This document shows positions 1 to 9,391 of a stretch of 48,068 nucleotides of DNA, one piece after another. The notes under the pieces are model-generated. The model was not told the origin of the DNA, searched no databases, and saw only the letters and a program-made list of their open reading frames with translations. The translations under genes and the position numbers were made by a program. Each line of letters begins with the position of its first letter. Within the stretch, counting starts at the first letter, position 1. The stretch comes from Bacteroidota bacterium (GTDB lineage: Bacteria > Bacteroidota > Ignavibacteria > UBA10030 > UBA8401), in assembly GCA_005792285.1 (NCBI GenBank), contig SXSI01000031.1:1-48068 (forward strand), read 5' to 3'.

Positions 1-96
1 GATCAATCGAGTAACGATTTTTTTGATATTTCATTTTATTGGTGGATAATCGGAGGATCGACAATCCTTGTATTAATTATTTATTTAATTATATAA
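1..96 (+). CDS. C-terminal end of an unknown membrane-anchored protein (partial)
   Basis: The first frame is open from base 1 to a TAA at 94-96, giving 31 residues. It begins with a polar stretch (DQSSNDFFD) and ends in about 20 strongly hydrophobic residues right before the stop, as in a C-terminal transmembrane anchor. The start and main domain lie outside the window, so no function can be given. It converges on purL with about 50 AT-rich bases between them and no GC-rich hairpin that I can see. It could also be chance coding, but the clean hydrophobic tail argues for a real gene end. Confidence 0.4.
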   Translation, partial: DQSSNDFFDISFYWWIIGGSTILVLIIYLII

Positions 97-148
97 TCTA
101 TTGATTAAAATAAATATTAGTATATAATATATGTTATGTAAAGTAGTA

Positions 149-2374
149 TTAAGTCAGTTTAGTAGCTAAACTAGATTCGTATTGATCTTTTAGTGTAGTG
201 ATTTCAACAGCTACTTCCCCATTAATTTTAATATAGTTGTCAATTACAAAGCCTAATTTTTGATATTCTTGATTTACATTTTTACACAACTTCTCAAATT
301 TCTCTTTATTTGAATCTTTAACTGTAACTACCACTCTTGATTGGCTTTCTGAAAATAATTGATGATCCAATCTATTTGATCGGTCTAAATCGACTTTAAA
401 TCCTAAATTTCGGTTATTAAATGACATTTCACATAACGTTACTAACAACCCACCTTCAGAAATATCATGTGCTGATGTAATTAAATTATTTTTATTTAAA
501 TCTGTAATCGCTTTATGAAGTATAACTTCATTTTCTAAGCTAAATTCAGGCGAATCTGTTCCTTCATCTTGCGTTCGAAATTTTAAATATAAACTTCCAT
601 TTATATTATCTGTTAATCCACCGAGCAAATAAATACGATCATTATTTGTTTGAAATTTATTAGGAATTACTTCATCAATCGAATTAATTATTCCAACCAT
701 TCCAATTACTGGTGTCGGATAAATTGCAGTATTTTGAGATTGATTATAGAAACTTACATTTCCACCAGTTACCGGAGTATCAAATGCTCGACAAGCTTCA
801 GCAATTCCTTCTATCGCATGAGAAAATTGAAAATAAACTTCCGGATTGTATGGATTTCCAAAATTTAAACAATTTGTAACACCAATCGGAGTTCCTCCGC
901 AACAAACAATATTTCTGGCAGATTCAGCAACTGAAATCATTCCACCAACTTTAGGATTTAAATAAACGTAACTACTATTACAATCTGTCGTCATTGCTAA
1001 TAATTTGTTTGTTGAAGTTATTTCAACAATTGCTGAATCTGTATTATCTACAAATGCAGTTGAAGTGAGAACCATAGAATCATATTGTTGGGTCACCCAT
1101 TTTTTTGAAGCTATTGTCGGAGATTTTAAAATTTCAATAATCATTTCAAGGTAATTATCAGGTTCCGGAAAATTTTGTAAAATTTTGAGTTTATTATTTT
1201 TAATATATTCGGGAAGTTTTTTTTCACGCACATAAACTGGTGCATCGCCTCCAAGAACTAAGCATTGAGGCGGAATATTTACAACAATTATATTTTTAAA
1301 TTGAACTACTAAGTTTTTTTTTCCTGTGGTATTACCTATTTTTATACAATGTAAATCCCACTTCTCGTAAATTTCGTTAATTCTTTTTTCACAATTTGGT
1401 TTGGCAACAAGTAACATTCTTTCTTGAGATTCAGATAACATAATCTCAAAAGAAGTCATATTTTTCTCACGTTGAGGAACTAAATCCAGATTTATTTCCA
1501 TTCCAACATTTCCTTTGGCAGACATTTCGCTCGTTGAACAAGTAATCCCTGCAGCTCCCATATCTTGTATACTATCAATTAAGTCTTCATTTATAACTTC
1601 AAGCGTGGCTTCAAGTAAGAGCTTTTCAATAAAAGAATCTCCTACTTGAACAGCTGGTCTTTTTAGTTCAGATTTTTCAGTGAGATCTTCCGAAGCAAAT
1701 GATGCTCCTTGAATTCCATCTCTACCGGTTGCCGAACCTACTATCATCACAGATCTACCAATTCCTTTAACTGATGATTTGGCAATTTTATCATGTTTTA
1801 CAATTCCAACTGCCATTGCATTTACAAGTGGATTGTCCTTATAACAATCATGAAAATAAATTTCACCACCAACTGTTGGTACACCAAAACAATTTCCATA
1901 ATCCCCTATTCCCTTTGCAACTCCTTTTAACAACTGTTTGGTTTTATTATTGTCTAAATTACCAAATCGAAGTGAATTTAAAGCAGCAATTGGTCTTGCG
2001 CCCATTGTAAAAATATCTCTCAAAATTCCGCCAACTCCAGTTGCGGCACCTTGATAAGGTTCGATTGCTGATGGATGATTATGAGATTCTATTTTAAATG
2101 CTACCGCTAAGTCGTTACCAATATTAATTAAACCGGCATTTTCCTCACCTGCTTCAACAAGCATATTTTTACCAGATCTTGGAAGTTTCTTAATTTCCAA
2201 AATAGAATTTTTATAACTGCAATGTTCACTCCACATTACACTGAAAACTCCAAGCTCAGTATAAGTTGGAACACGTTTTAATATTTCTAATACTTTTTGA
2301 TATTCGTCAGATGTAAGTCCGAGCTTTTTTGCTAATTCTTCATTTACATCAGGTTCAGAATTTTGATTTAACAT
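149..2374 (-). CDS. purL: Phosphoribosylformylglycinamidine synthase II, small type
   Basis: Cytoplasmic purine synthesis enzyme. It converts formylglycinamide ribonucleotide, ATP and glutamine-derived ammonia to formylglycinamidine ribonucleotide, normally working with PurS and PurQ. The 741 residues match the usual length of the Bacillus-type small PurL. The N-terminal EHCSYKNS box (His51) and the block KIESHNHPS (94-102) followed by QGAATGVGG are family signatures, and GGDAPVY occurs mid-protein. The rest follows the duplicated AIRS-type N and C domain layout. The ATG has no clear Shine-Dalgarno sequence. It is the last gene of a yqeY-cvpA-purL transcript, 13 bases after cvpA. PurS and PurQ are not in the window. 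Confidence 0.96.
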   Translation of the reverse strand: MLNQNSEPDVNEELAKKLGLTSDEYQKVLEILKRVPTYTELGVFSVMWSEHCSYKNSILEIKKLPRSGKNMLVEAGEENAGLINIGNDLAVAFKIESHNHPSAIEPYQGAATGVGGILRDIFTMGARPIAALNSLRFGNLDNNKTKQLLKGVAKGIGDYGNCFGVPTVGGEIYFHDCYKDNPLVNAMAVGIVKHDKIAKSSVKGIGRSVMIVGSATGRDGIQGASFASEDLTEKSELKRPAVQVGDSFIEKLLLEATLEVINEDLIDSIQDMGAAGITCSTSEMSAKGNVGMEINLDLVPQREKNMTSFEIMLSESQERMLLVAKPNCEKRINEIYEKWDLHCIKIGNTTGKKNLVVQFKNIIVVNIPPQCLVLGGDAPVYVREKKLPEYIKNNKLKILQNFPEPDNYLEMIIEILKSPTIASKKWVTQQYDSMVLTSTAFVDNTDSAIVEITSTNKLLAMTTDCNSSYVYLNPKVGGMISVAESARNIVCCGGTPIGVTNCLNFGNPYNPEVYFQFSHAIEGIAEACRAFDTPVTGGNVSFYNQSQNTAIYPTPVIGMVGIINSIDEVIPNKFQTNNDRIYLLGGLTDNINGSLYLKFRTQDEGTDSPEFSLENEVILHKAITDLNKNNLITSAHDISEGGLLVTLCEMSFNNRNLGFKVDLDRSNRLDHQLFSESQSRVVVTVKDSNKEKFEKLCKNVNQEYQKLGFVIDNYIKINGEVAVEITTLKDQYESSLATKLT

Positions 2375-2387
2375 TTCATAATCTTGT

Positions 2388-2855
2388 TTAAAAAATCTTT
2401 TCTATTTCTTTATTAAACAAAAAATTGTTGCTTGATAATAGGTTTAGAATTTTTGAGGATTTGACTAATTCGGTAACATTATAGGTAAAAACTTTTTCAC
2501 TGATTGCTAAGAATAGTGAAATAATTATGACTCCTTGAATTATACCTAAAATTACTCCAAGTATTTTGTTTAATAAGTTGTCACTTAATAATTTAAAGAT
2601 TGTCATCAATAAAATACTTTGTATTATCGAGAGTGAAATTAGAATCAAAATAAATGCAAGAAACGATCTAACTTGAGAATATGAAGTTAACCAAGCCAAA
2701 TAATTATTTCCGAATTGAGTTGCATAATTTAGTCCAAAATAAATGCCAGCAATTAAAAATACTACTTTAAGTAGTTTTTTAATTAAACCATCTTTCCATC
2801 CCCAGTATAAATTTAATAAAAAGTAACCTGCTATAGCTAAATCGGTAAAACTCAT
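2388..2855 (-). CDS. cvpA: CvpA family membrane protein
   Basis: A 155-residue inner-membrane protein with about four hydrophobic helices (residues roughly 5-22, 28-48, 60-85 and 98-120). The first helix carries the WGWKDGLIKK pattern typical of CvpA proteins (colicin V production/envelope stress family). CvpA has been linked to purF/purine operons and to envelope resistance in proteobacteria; the molecular activity is not established. Its ATG overlaps the yqeY stop as ATGA, so the two are probably translationally coupled, and purL follows 13 bases later. The purine association is therefore conserved here. The family call rests on topology, length, the helix 1 motif and context. Confidence 0.75.
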   Translation of the reverse strand: MSFTDLAIAGYFLLNLYWGWKDGLIKKLLKVVFLIAGIYFGLNYATQFGNNYLAWLTSYSQVRSFLAFILILISLSIIQSILLMTIFKLLSDNLLNKILGVILGIIQGVIIISLFLAISEKVFTYNVTELVKSSKILNLLSSNNFLFNKEIEKIF

Positions 2856-3307
2856 TTAGCGCCAGAAAGTAAGTTTTTAATAATTGTTGTTACAACTTTA
2901 CCATCAATTTTTCCTTTTAATTCTGGCATTGCTTTTGAAATTACTTTTGGGAAATCCTTATCGTCTGTTGCACCAAGTTCAGATATTATTTTTTTAATAA
3001 TTTCAGTTGCATCACTTTCAGATAACTGAGGAGGCATAAACTCAAATATTATTTTCAATTCCGCTTTTTCTTGTTCTGCTAATTCTTGTCTATTCCCTTT
3101 TTCATATAATTCTATTGCTTCTTTTCTTTTTTTAACAGAAATATTCAAAATTGCTAGTTCGTCGGCTTCTGTTAATTTTTGATCAGCACCTTTCTTTTCA
3201 AATTCAAGAATCTGTGCTTTTAGCATTCTCAGAGTTTCAGTTCTTACTTTGTCCCCTTTTTTCATTGAATATGGAAGTTGTACTACAATTTTTTCTTTTA
3301 AATTCAT
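2852..3307 (-). CDS. yqeY: GatB/YqeY domain protein
   Basis: A small soluble all-helical protein of 151 residues that resembles the C-terminal tRNA-binding tail domain of the amidotransferase subunit GatB. Recognisable blocks are the N-terminal KVRTETLRMLKA, the central LTEADELAILNISVKKRKEA, and the C-terminal KDFPKVISKAMPELKGKIDGK, all typical of YqeY. Its role is unclear; involvement in tRNA-dependent amidation is only suggested by homology. An in-frame TTG lies two codons upstream (3311-3313), but the ATG at 3305-3307 is preferred because a good promoter ends just before it (see the promoter entry). It is the first gene of the yqeY-cvpA-purL transcript. Confidence 0.9.
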   Translation of the reverse strand: MNLKEKIVVQLPYSMKKGDKVRTETLRMLKAQILEFEKKGADQKLTEADELAILNISVKKRKEAIELYEKGNRQELAEQEKAELKIIFEFMPPQLSESDATEIIKKIISELGATDDKDFPKVISKAMPELKGKIDGKVVTTIIKNLLSGAK

Positions 3308-3341
3308 TTGCAAATATACTTTTAGTTAAATTGTTAATCAA
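3308..3341 (-). promoter_or_regulatory. Sigma-70-like promoter of yqeY-cvpA-purL, possibly leaderless
   Basis: Read on the - strand, TTGATT (3336-3341) and TATATT (3313-3318) are separated by exactly 17 bases, close to the TTGACA/TATAAT consensus. Only five bases (TGCAA) lie between the -10 hexamer and the ATG of yqeY. The predicted transcript would therefore start at or next to the A of the start codon. The same stretch reads TATATTTG, which also fits the TAnnTTTG -7 box of Bacteroidota. No Shine-Dalgarno sequence could be included in such an mRNA. Seen directly from the sequence; activity is inferred. Confidence 0.5.
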
Positions 3342-3387
3342 GATTAATAATTGCACTTTAATATTTTAGAAAGTATCTTGATAGATT

Positions 3388-5031
3388 ATGACATCAATTC
3401 CATACACTAAATTTCCAAATTCATCGGAAAACTTTCCAGATTTGTTTACCGATTATATTTATTTTTACAATAAAGTTGAAAAATATTTTAATCATAATTT
3501 TCGCAATCAAGAAAGTTGGGATACTCTTTGTTTCAATCTTAGCCAACGCAAATACAACCGATCTGAATTAGTTCAAGTTTTAAGTGAACAAAATAGATCA
3601 ATTCATTGCAGCGTTTCAACCTTGGCAAATATTGATCTTCTTTATAACGATAATTGTTTTGCAGTTGTTACGGGGCAGCAAATTGGATTACTGAGTGGAC
3701 ATTTATATACAATTTATAAGTTAATTACCGCTATCAAGTTATCTGAGTCACTCAAAATTTCGCATCCTTCTTATTCTTTCGTTCCTGTATTTTGGTGCGA
3801 TACTGAAGATCATGATTTTCTTGAAATTAATAATCTAAAAGTTATAGATACTCAAAATAATATTTCAACTCTTGAATATTTTATTGGTGAAACTCCTCAG
3901 ACTAAATTCATATCTCCAACAGGGAATTTAAAATTTGATGGAAAGATCAAACAATTTATTGAACAACTAAAAGGGATGCTTGTTAGCACCGAGTTTACTC
4001 CACCTCTTTTTGCAAATATTGATAATATCTTTATTGAAGGTAAATCTTTTTATGAATCATTTGCAGAATTTTTGAATCATCTCTTTCATCAATTCGGAGT
4101 AATATTTATTAACCCAAATGCTCCTAAATTAAAACATTTAGCAAAAGATATATTTATTAAAGAATTAACCAGCGCCTCGGAAGTTTCGAAGCGCGTTATT
4201 CAAACATCTGCTGAGTTGGAAGAAATTTATCATGTTCAAATTAAATCAAAACCAATAAATTTATTTTTGTTTCATAAAGATGGACGTTACAGTATTGAAC
4301 CTCAAGGAGATCATTTCTTTTTAAAAAATTCAAGGCAAACTTTTACTTTAGAAGAAATGAAAAACCTTGCAACAAACTCCCCGGAATTGTTTTCACCAAA
4401 TGTTGTGTTAAGGCCAATTTACCAAGATACAATATTGCCAACTATAACTTACGTGGCTGGTCCTGCTGAAGTCGCTTATTTTGCACAATTAAAAGATGTA
4501 TACAATCTATTTGATATTCCAATGCCAATTATTTATCCAAGAGCATCTATTACACTGGTTGAGAAGAAAATTTCTAATATCTCAGAAAAATTTAATTTGA
4601 AACTTAAGGAAATGATTATGAATCCATCTGAAGTTCAAAATATCATTAAGGAGCAAGATGGAGATGTTGATTTAGATGAACTTTATTCTTCGTTATCCAC
4701 AAAAATAAAAAATTCAACTAATGAAATCCAATTTGCTTTACTTCAAATTGATCCTACTTTGGAAGGATCGATAAATAGTTTTATTCAAAAAACAGAATCA
4801 TTATTACAAGTTCTAAAAGAAAAAACTTTGCAAGCAAAAGCAAACCGAGATATAATTACACAGAACCAATATTTGAAATTAATGAATAATATTTTTCCAT
4901 TAACTTCACCACAAGAGCGAATTTTTAATATAACTTATTACTTAAACAAATATGGTCCGGATTTTATTAATTGGTTGTATACCGAAACTAATCCGCAACT
5001 TTTCGAGCATCAACTAATTGAGATAGATTAA
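3388..5031 (+). CDS. bshC: Bacillithiol biosynthesis cysteine-adding enzyme BshC
   Basis: Predicted cytoplasmic ligase of the last step of bacillithiol synthesis, adding cysteine to glucosaminyl-malate. The 547 residues match the usual BshC size. Signature blocks are VVTGQQIGLLSGH (93-105), PVFWCDTEDHDF (133-144) and the long segment with VLRPIYQDTILP and YVAGPAEVAYFAQL in the second half. The C-terminal third is rich in charged helices consistent with the coiled coil of this family. It is a lone + strand gene, divergent from yqeY. It converges with pnp so tightly that the stop codons overlap (5028-5031). BshA and BshB are not in the window, so the whole pathway is inferred to be encoded elsewhere. 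Confidence 0.93.
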   Translation: MTSIPYTKFPNSSENFPDLFTDYIYFYNKVEKYFNHNFRNQESWDTLCFNLSQRKYNRSELVQVLSEQNRSIHCSVSTLANIDLLYNDNCFAVVTGQQIGLLSGHLYTIYKLITAIKLSESLKISHPSYSFVPVFWCDTEDHDFLEINNLKVIDTQNNISTLEYFIGETPQTKFISPTGNLKFDGKIKQFIEQLKGMLVSTEFTPPLFANIDNIFIEGKSFYESFAEFLNHLFHQFGVIFINPNAPKLKHLAKDIFIKELTSASEVSKRVIQTSAELEEIYHVQIKSKPINLFLFHKDGRYSIEPQGDHFFLKNSRQTFTLEEMKNLATNSPELFSPNVVLRPIYQDTILPTITYVAGPAEVAYFAQLKDVYNLFDIPMPIIYPRASITLVEKKISNISEKFNLKLKEMIMNPSEVQNIIKEQDGDVDLDELYSSLSTKIKNSTNEIQFALLQIDPTLEGSINSFIQKTESLLQVLKEKTLQAKANRDIITQNQYLKLMNNIFPLTSPQERIFNITYYLNKYGPDFINWLYTETNPQLFEHQLIEID

Positions 5032-7133
5032 ATAGTAGTTGGTTCTTGTTTCTCAACCATTACAGCTTTTCTACTAAGATCCAATCTTCCTTTATCATCA
5101 ATCTTGATAAGTTTTACATCGAATACATCTCCAACTTTTACAAAATTGGCAACTTTTTCAACTCTCTTAACATCAAGTTGTGAAATATGAACTAGTCCTT
5201 CTTTGCCAGGAAGTATTTCAACAAATGCTCCAAATTCCATAATTTTTTTGACAGTTGCCTTATAAATTGCACCAACTTCTGGAAGTGCTGTAATTCCTTT
5301 AATTAATTGCAATGCTTTATCGCTTCCCTCTTTTGAAGTAGCGGCAATAGTAATTACTCCATCATCGTTAATTGTAATATCCTCAACACCTGAATCTTTT
5401 ATGATTTGACGGATATTTTTTCCACCTGGCCCAATTACTGCGCCAATTGAATCTATTGGAATTTTTATTTTAATTAGCTGTGGTGCATATTGACTAATTT
5501 CTTTGCGATGTTCGCTGAGTGAATCATTCATAATTTTCAAAATATGTAATCTTCCAGTTTTTGCTTGTGCAATTGCTTTTTCCAAAATATCAAATGAAAT
5601 ACCTTGAATTTTTATATCCATTTGGAAAGCAGTAATTCCATCAACAGTTCCCGCAACTTTGAAATCCATATCTCCTAGAAAATCTTCATTACCCAAGATA
5701 TCACTTAAAATAGCAAACCTATCTCCTTCTTTTACAAGACCCATAGCAATACCAGCTACAGCTTTTTTTAGTGCAACGCCAGCATCAAATAAAGCAAGTG
5801 AGCCTGCACAGACAGTTGCCATTGAAGATGAACCGTTTGATTCTAAAATATCGGACATAACACGGACTGTATATCCAAATTCAAGATCATATGGAATTAA
5901 ATTCTTTAAAGCACGTTCTGCTAAATTTCCATGTCCAATTTCACGACGCGATGTTCCAAGTCTTCCAACTTCACCAGTACTGAACGGAGGAAAATTATAA
6001 TGAAGCATAAATCTACGTGGTTCTTCTTCGAACATTCCATCTAGCATTTGCTCATCACGATTAGTGCCAAGTGTAACTGTTGTAAGAGATTGAGTCTCTC
6101 CTCGTGTAAATAAGGCTGAACCATGTGCTCGTGGCAACAATCCAGTTTCAACAGTTATCTGTCGAATGTCTGTTAATTTTCTTCCATCCAATCTTTTACC
6201 AGAAGAAAGAATCATTTCACGCATTTCTTCATATTCAATATTTGAAATAAGTTCTTTTACTAAATCCTCTTGTTCCGGTAAAATTTGAAGTTCCGCTATT
6301 ACTTCATTAACCAATTTATTATTTGAATCAGATCGTTCTTCCTTTTTCAATACTGAATTAACAATATTTTTCATTTTCGAACGAGCAATTGAATTAACTT
6401 TTGCTTGCAATTCGGTGTTTTGCATTGTAGCAATAAATTCTTTTTGAACTATATTTAACTTTGAAGCTAACTCAATTTGAGCTTTGCAAATATCTTTAAT
6501 TGTCGAATGAGCAAATTTCAATGCCTCAAACATATTGGCTTCAGAAATTTCTTTAGATTCCCCTTCAACCATATTAATGGAGTCATATGTTCCAGCGACT
6601 GTCATATCTATATCGCTATCTATCAGTTGTACTTTTGTTGGATTGACAACAAATGATCCGTTAATTCTGCCAATTCTAACTTCAGCAATTGGACCTTTAA
6701 AAGGAGCGCCAGAAATAAAAATTGCAGCTGATGCAGCACATGCACCTATTACATCAGAATCATTTATTTTATCTGAAGAATAAACAGTAATAATTACTTG
6801 AACTTCATGTCTGTAACCATCGGGAAATAAAGGTCTTATAGGTCTATCAATAAGGCGAGAACTAAGTACTTCTTTATCAGTTGGCCTTCCCTCTCGTTTT
6901 AAAAATCCTCCCGGAATTTTACCTGCTGCAGATAATTTTTCTCGATATTCGATTTGTAATGGAAAATAGTCAGCATCTTTTTTAGGTTCTGGAGAAACAA
7001 CAGCAGTTGCTAAAATCATAGTATCGCCATATCGAGCCATCACTGATCCATTTGCTTGTTTAGCAAACTTCCCAACTTCAAATATTAAAGTTTGTTCGCC
7101 AATTTGTACTTGTTGTGTTATTATATTATTCAT
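5028..7133 (-). CDS. pnp: Polyribonucleotide nucleotidyltransferase (PNPase)
   Basis: A 3'-to-5' phosphorolytic exoribonuclease of mRNA turnover, normally a trimer and often part of the degradosome. All 701 residues fit the family order: first RNase PH domain (about 1-150), helical linker, second RNase PH domain (about 310-540, with GDMDFKVAGTVDG), KH domain (about 553-620, with VIGPGGKNIRQI), and S1 domain (about 621-695, with GAFVEILPGKEGLVHISQL). It starts at an ATG that overlaps the rpsO stop (TAATG), so it is probably coupled to rpsO, the conserved partner in most bacteria. In other bacteria pnp is autoregulated at its leader; I see no RNase III-type hairpin in this overlap. Confidence 0.98.
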   Translation of the reverse strand: MNNIITQQVQIGEQTLIFEVGKFAKQANGSVMARYGDTMILATAVVSPEPKKDADYFPLQIEYREKLSAAGKIPGGFLKREGRPTDKEVLSSRLIDRPIRPLFPDGYRHEVQVIITVYSSDKINDSDVIGACAASAAIFISGAPFKGPIAEVRIGRINGSFVVNPTKVQLIDSDIDMTVAGTYDSINMVEGESKEISEANMFEALKFAHSTIKDICKAQIELASKLNIVQKEFIATMQNTELQAKVNSIARSKMKNIVNSVLKKEERSDSNNKLVNEVIAELQILPEQEDLVKELISNIEYEEMREMILSSGKRLDGRKLTDIRQITVETGLLPRAHGSALFTRGETQSLTTVTLGTNRDEQMLDGMFEEEPRRFMLHYNFPPFSTGEVGRLGTSRREIGHGNLAERALKNLIPYDLEFGYTVRVMSDILESNGSSSMATVCAGSLALFDAGVALKKAVAGIAMGLVKEGDRFAILSDILGNEDFLGDMDFKVAGTVDGITAFQMDIKIQGISFDILEKAIAQAKTGRLHILKIMNDSLSEHRKEISQYAPQLIKIKIPIDSIGAVIGPGGKNIRQIIKDSGVEDITINDDGVITIAATSKEGSDKALQLIKGITALPEVGAIYKATVKKIMEFGAFVEILPGKEGLVHISQLDVKRVEKVANFVKVGDVFDVKLIKIDDKGRLDLSRKAVMVEKQEPTTI

Positions 7134-7396
7134 TATTTTCTTATTCCTAGTTGTTCAACTATTTTTCTGTACCGTTCAATGTTTTTATCGATTAGATAAT
7201 CGAGTAGTTTTCTTCTTTTACTAACCATTCTTAATAACCCAAATTTTGAATGATTATCTTTTTTATGTTTTTCAATATGCAAAGTCATATATTTAATTGA
7301 ATTTGTTAATATTGCAATTTGTACTTCTGGAAGTCCTGCATCTTTTGCATTCTTGCCATATTTTAAGATTATTTCTTGTTTTGTAGTGTCAGACAT
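7133..7396 (-). CDS. rpsO: 30S ribosomal protein S15
   Basis: Primary 16S rRNA-binding protein of the small subunit platform. The 87 residues are the normal length. The family signatures are the [20 protein letters not shown] block, [25 protein letters not shown] and the ending around [13 protein letters not shown]. An AGGA sequence seven bases before the ATG is one of the clearer Shine-Dalgarno sites in this window, fitting a highly translated ribosomal protein. It sits between ribF and pnp, the conserved rpsO-pnp pair. Confidence 0.98.
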   Translation of the reverse strand: MSDTTKQEIILKYGKNAKDAGLPEVQIAILTNSIKYMTLHIEKHKKDNHSKFGLLRMVSKRRKLLDYLIDKNIERYRKIVEQLGIRK

Positions 7397-7406
7397 ATGT
7401 CATTCC

Positions 7407-8363
7407 TTATTTTAAGTTGTTATATAAATATTCTTTTTCTAAAATTTCTAGTCCATTCTTTTTATCTAAATCCATAGCTTTAATTAATTCTTCAACCGAA
7501 TTAAATTTTTTCTGTTCTCTCAAATACTTAATTAAATGTATTGTAAGTTCTTTGTCATAAATATTTTGCGTAAAGTTAAATAAATAAACTTCTACTACTA
7601 TTTTATGAGAATCGTAAAATGTAGGAAGTGTGCCAATGCTTAATAATCCAAAATAAACATGAGTCTCTAACTTAGCTTTTACTAAATAGATACCACTTTT
7701 TGGTATTAGTTTATTTACGCCATTTACTTCTAAATTTGCTGTCGGAAAACCAAGTTCTTTACCTCGATTATCACCTTTTATCACTTTTCCAGAAAATTCA
7801 TAATCTCTATTCAATAATCCATTTATTAGATTAAGATCACCATCAATTATAAGATTTCTAATAGTTGAACTTTTTGCAATATAATTACCAAAGTAAACTT
7901 GATCTATTTGCTCAACACCAAAACCAAACTTAATACCAGATTTTGCAAGAAGGTCAAATTTACCTTCTTTATCTTTTCCAAATGAGTGGTCGTAACCAAC
8001 AATTAAATGCTTAACGTGAAATTTATCGACCAAATAATTTTTAATAAATTCTGAATATGATATTTTTGAAAATTCTGTGTTAAATGGAATGATGATTATT
8101 TTATCAACTCCGAACTGTGAAAAATATTTACATCTTTCTTGAATAGTTGAAAGTAATTTTAATTTTGGCTCATTTGGTCTAATAATATCGCGTGGATGAG
8201 GATCAAATGTTACTACGATACTTTCCAAATTATTATCTTTTGCTTTGTTAACTAAGGCGCTTAATAATTTTTGATGTCCAATATGAACTCCATCAAAAGT
8301 TCCAATAGTTAAAACTGAATCTTTTTGATTTTCCAAATCTTGCAGATTTCTAATAATTATCAT
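7407..8363 (-). CDS. ribF: Bifunctional riboflavin kinase/FAD synthetase
   Basis: Makes FMN from riboflavin and then FAD by adenylylation. The 318 residues hold two modules. The N-terminal nucleotidyltransferase has TIGTFDGVHIGHQKLL (19-34) and a VTFDPHPR block. The C-terminal riboflavin kinase has GDNRGKELGFPTANLE (about 197-212) and a conserved VEVYLF segment. Its ATG overlaps the truB stop (ATGA). Placement between truB and rpsO is common in Bacteroidota-type operons. Both active-site motifs are intact. Confidence 0.96.
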   Translation of the reverse strand: MIIIRNLQDLENQKDSVLTIGTFDGVHIGHQKLLSALVNKAKDNNLESIVVTFDPHPRDIIRPNEPKLKLLSTIQERCKYFSQFGVDKIIIIPFNTEFSKISYSEFIKNYLVDKFHVKHLIVGYDHSFGKDKEGKFDLLAKSGIKFGFGVEQIDQVYFGNYIAKSSTIRNLIIDGDLNLINGLLNRDYEFSGKVIKGDNRGKELGFPTANLEVNGVNKLIPKSGIYLVKAKLETHVYFGLLSIGTLPTFYDSHKIVVEVYLFNFTQNIYDKELTIHLIKYLREQKKFNSVEELIKAMDLDKKNGLEILEKEYLYNNLK

Positions 8364-9037
8364 GAAATACTCTCAGCAACTTTTGTTCTTGATAAATTAA
8401 TAAAAGGTAATGCATTTTCAATTTCGAAAGGACCAACTTTAGTTCTTCTAAGTTCAACAACATAAGCGCCACAATTTAATATTTGTCCAATATCATGAAC
8501 CAAAGTGCGAACATAAGTTCCCTTCGAACATCTTAAGGAAAATGTTACGAAAGGTAATTTGCATTTTATTAATTCTAATTTATGAATTGTAACATCTCTC
8601 TTGCTTCTTAAAACGGTTTTACCTTTTCTCGCATATTCGTATAGTGGTTTGCCGGCATACTTCAACGCTGAATACATTGGAGGTGTTTGTAATTGATTTC
8701 CCTCAAATGTTTTAAAAGTTTCTTCAAGTTGTTTTACGGTAATACTCGAATAATCATTTGTAGTTTCAATTTTTGTTTCAGCATCAAAGCTTAATGTTGT
8801 TTCACCTAATTTCATTGTGCAAATATATTCTTTGTCATAATCAATAAAATTAGAAATTAATTTTGTGTTATCACCTGTACAAATAACAAGTAATCCAGTT
8901 GCTAATGGATCCAAAGTTCCTGCATGTCCGACTTTTTTAAAATTATATTTTTTTTTAATTTCATAAACAACTTTTGTAGATCTGACATGAATCGGCTTAT
9001 CAACAAGAATTGTATTATTTGGTTCAGTGTAATTCAT
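8360..9037 (-). CDS. truB: tRNA pseudouridine(55) synthase
   Basis: Isomerises U55 in the T-loop of tRNAs. The catalytic motif HAGTLDPLATGLL is present with the nucleophile Asp43, followed by the KEYICTMKLGETTLSFDAET block and the CSKGTYVRTLVHDIG motif. The protein is 225 residues, about 80 shorter than E. coli TruB. It ends soon after the catalytic core and so lacks the C-terminal PUA-like domain, as is common in Bacteroidota and relatives. It lies nine bases after rbfA. Confidence 0.96.
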   Translation of the reverse strand: MNYTEPNNTILVDKPIHVRSTKVVYEIKKKYNFKKVGHAGTLDPLATGLLVICTGDNTKLISNFIDYDKEYICTMKLGETTLSFDAETKIETTNDYSSITVKQLEETFKTFEGNQLQTPPMYSALKYAGKPLYEYARKGKTVLRSKRDVTIHKLELIKCKLPFVTFSLRCSKGTYVRTLVHDIGQILNCGAYVVELRRTKVGPFEIENALPFINLSRTKVAESIS

Positions 9038-9046
9038 TTTCTCTAT

Positions 9047-9391
9047 TTAATCAGATTTATGAATTTCTTTAAACAATTTTTCCAGGTGATCAACTTTTTC
9101 AAGTGTATCATCTAAATAAAAATGTATCGCAGGAGTAAACTTTGTTTGCAAATGTTTACCTAATATATGCTTAATTTCGTTTCTTTTCGATGTTATATGA
9201 TTTAAAGTTTTTTTCTTCTGATCTTCATTTCCAAAAATACTGATGTAAATTTTAGCATGCCTAATATCTGGACTTACAACTACATCCGAGACTGTTGTAA
9301 AATTATATGGAGGAGAAGTAATTTCGCGAGATAAATATTCACCAATGCAATGTCTGACAACTGATGATATTTTCTCCATTCGAATTGACAT
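9047..9391 (-). CDS. rbfA: Ribosome-binding factor A
   Basis: A KH-like ribosome maturation factor that binds the 5' helix of 16S rRNA during late 30S assembly. The 114 residues are typical. The pattern RMEKISSVVRHCIGEYLSREI at the start, VVVSPDIRHAKIYISIFG in the middle and TPAIHFYLDDTLEKVDHLEKL near the end identify it. The start ATG overlaps the infB stop (TAATG), giving likely coupling with infB. Confidence 0.95.
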   Translation of the reverse strand: MSIRMEKISSVVRHCIGEYLSREITSPPYNFTTVSDVVVSPDIRHAKIYISIFGNEDQKKKTLNHITSKRNEIKHILGKHLQTKFTPAIHFYLDDTLEKVDHLEKLFKEIHKSD

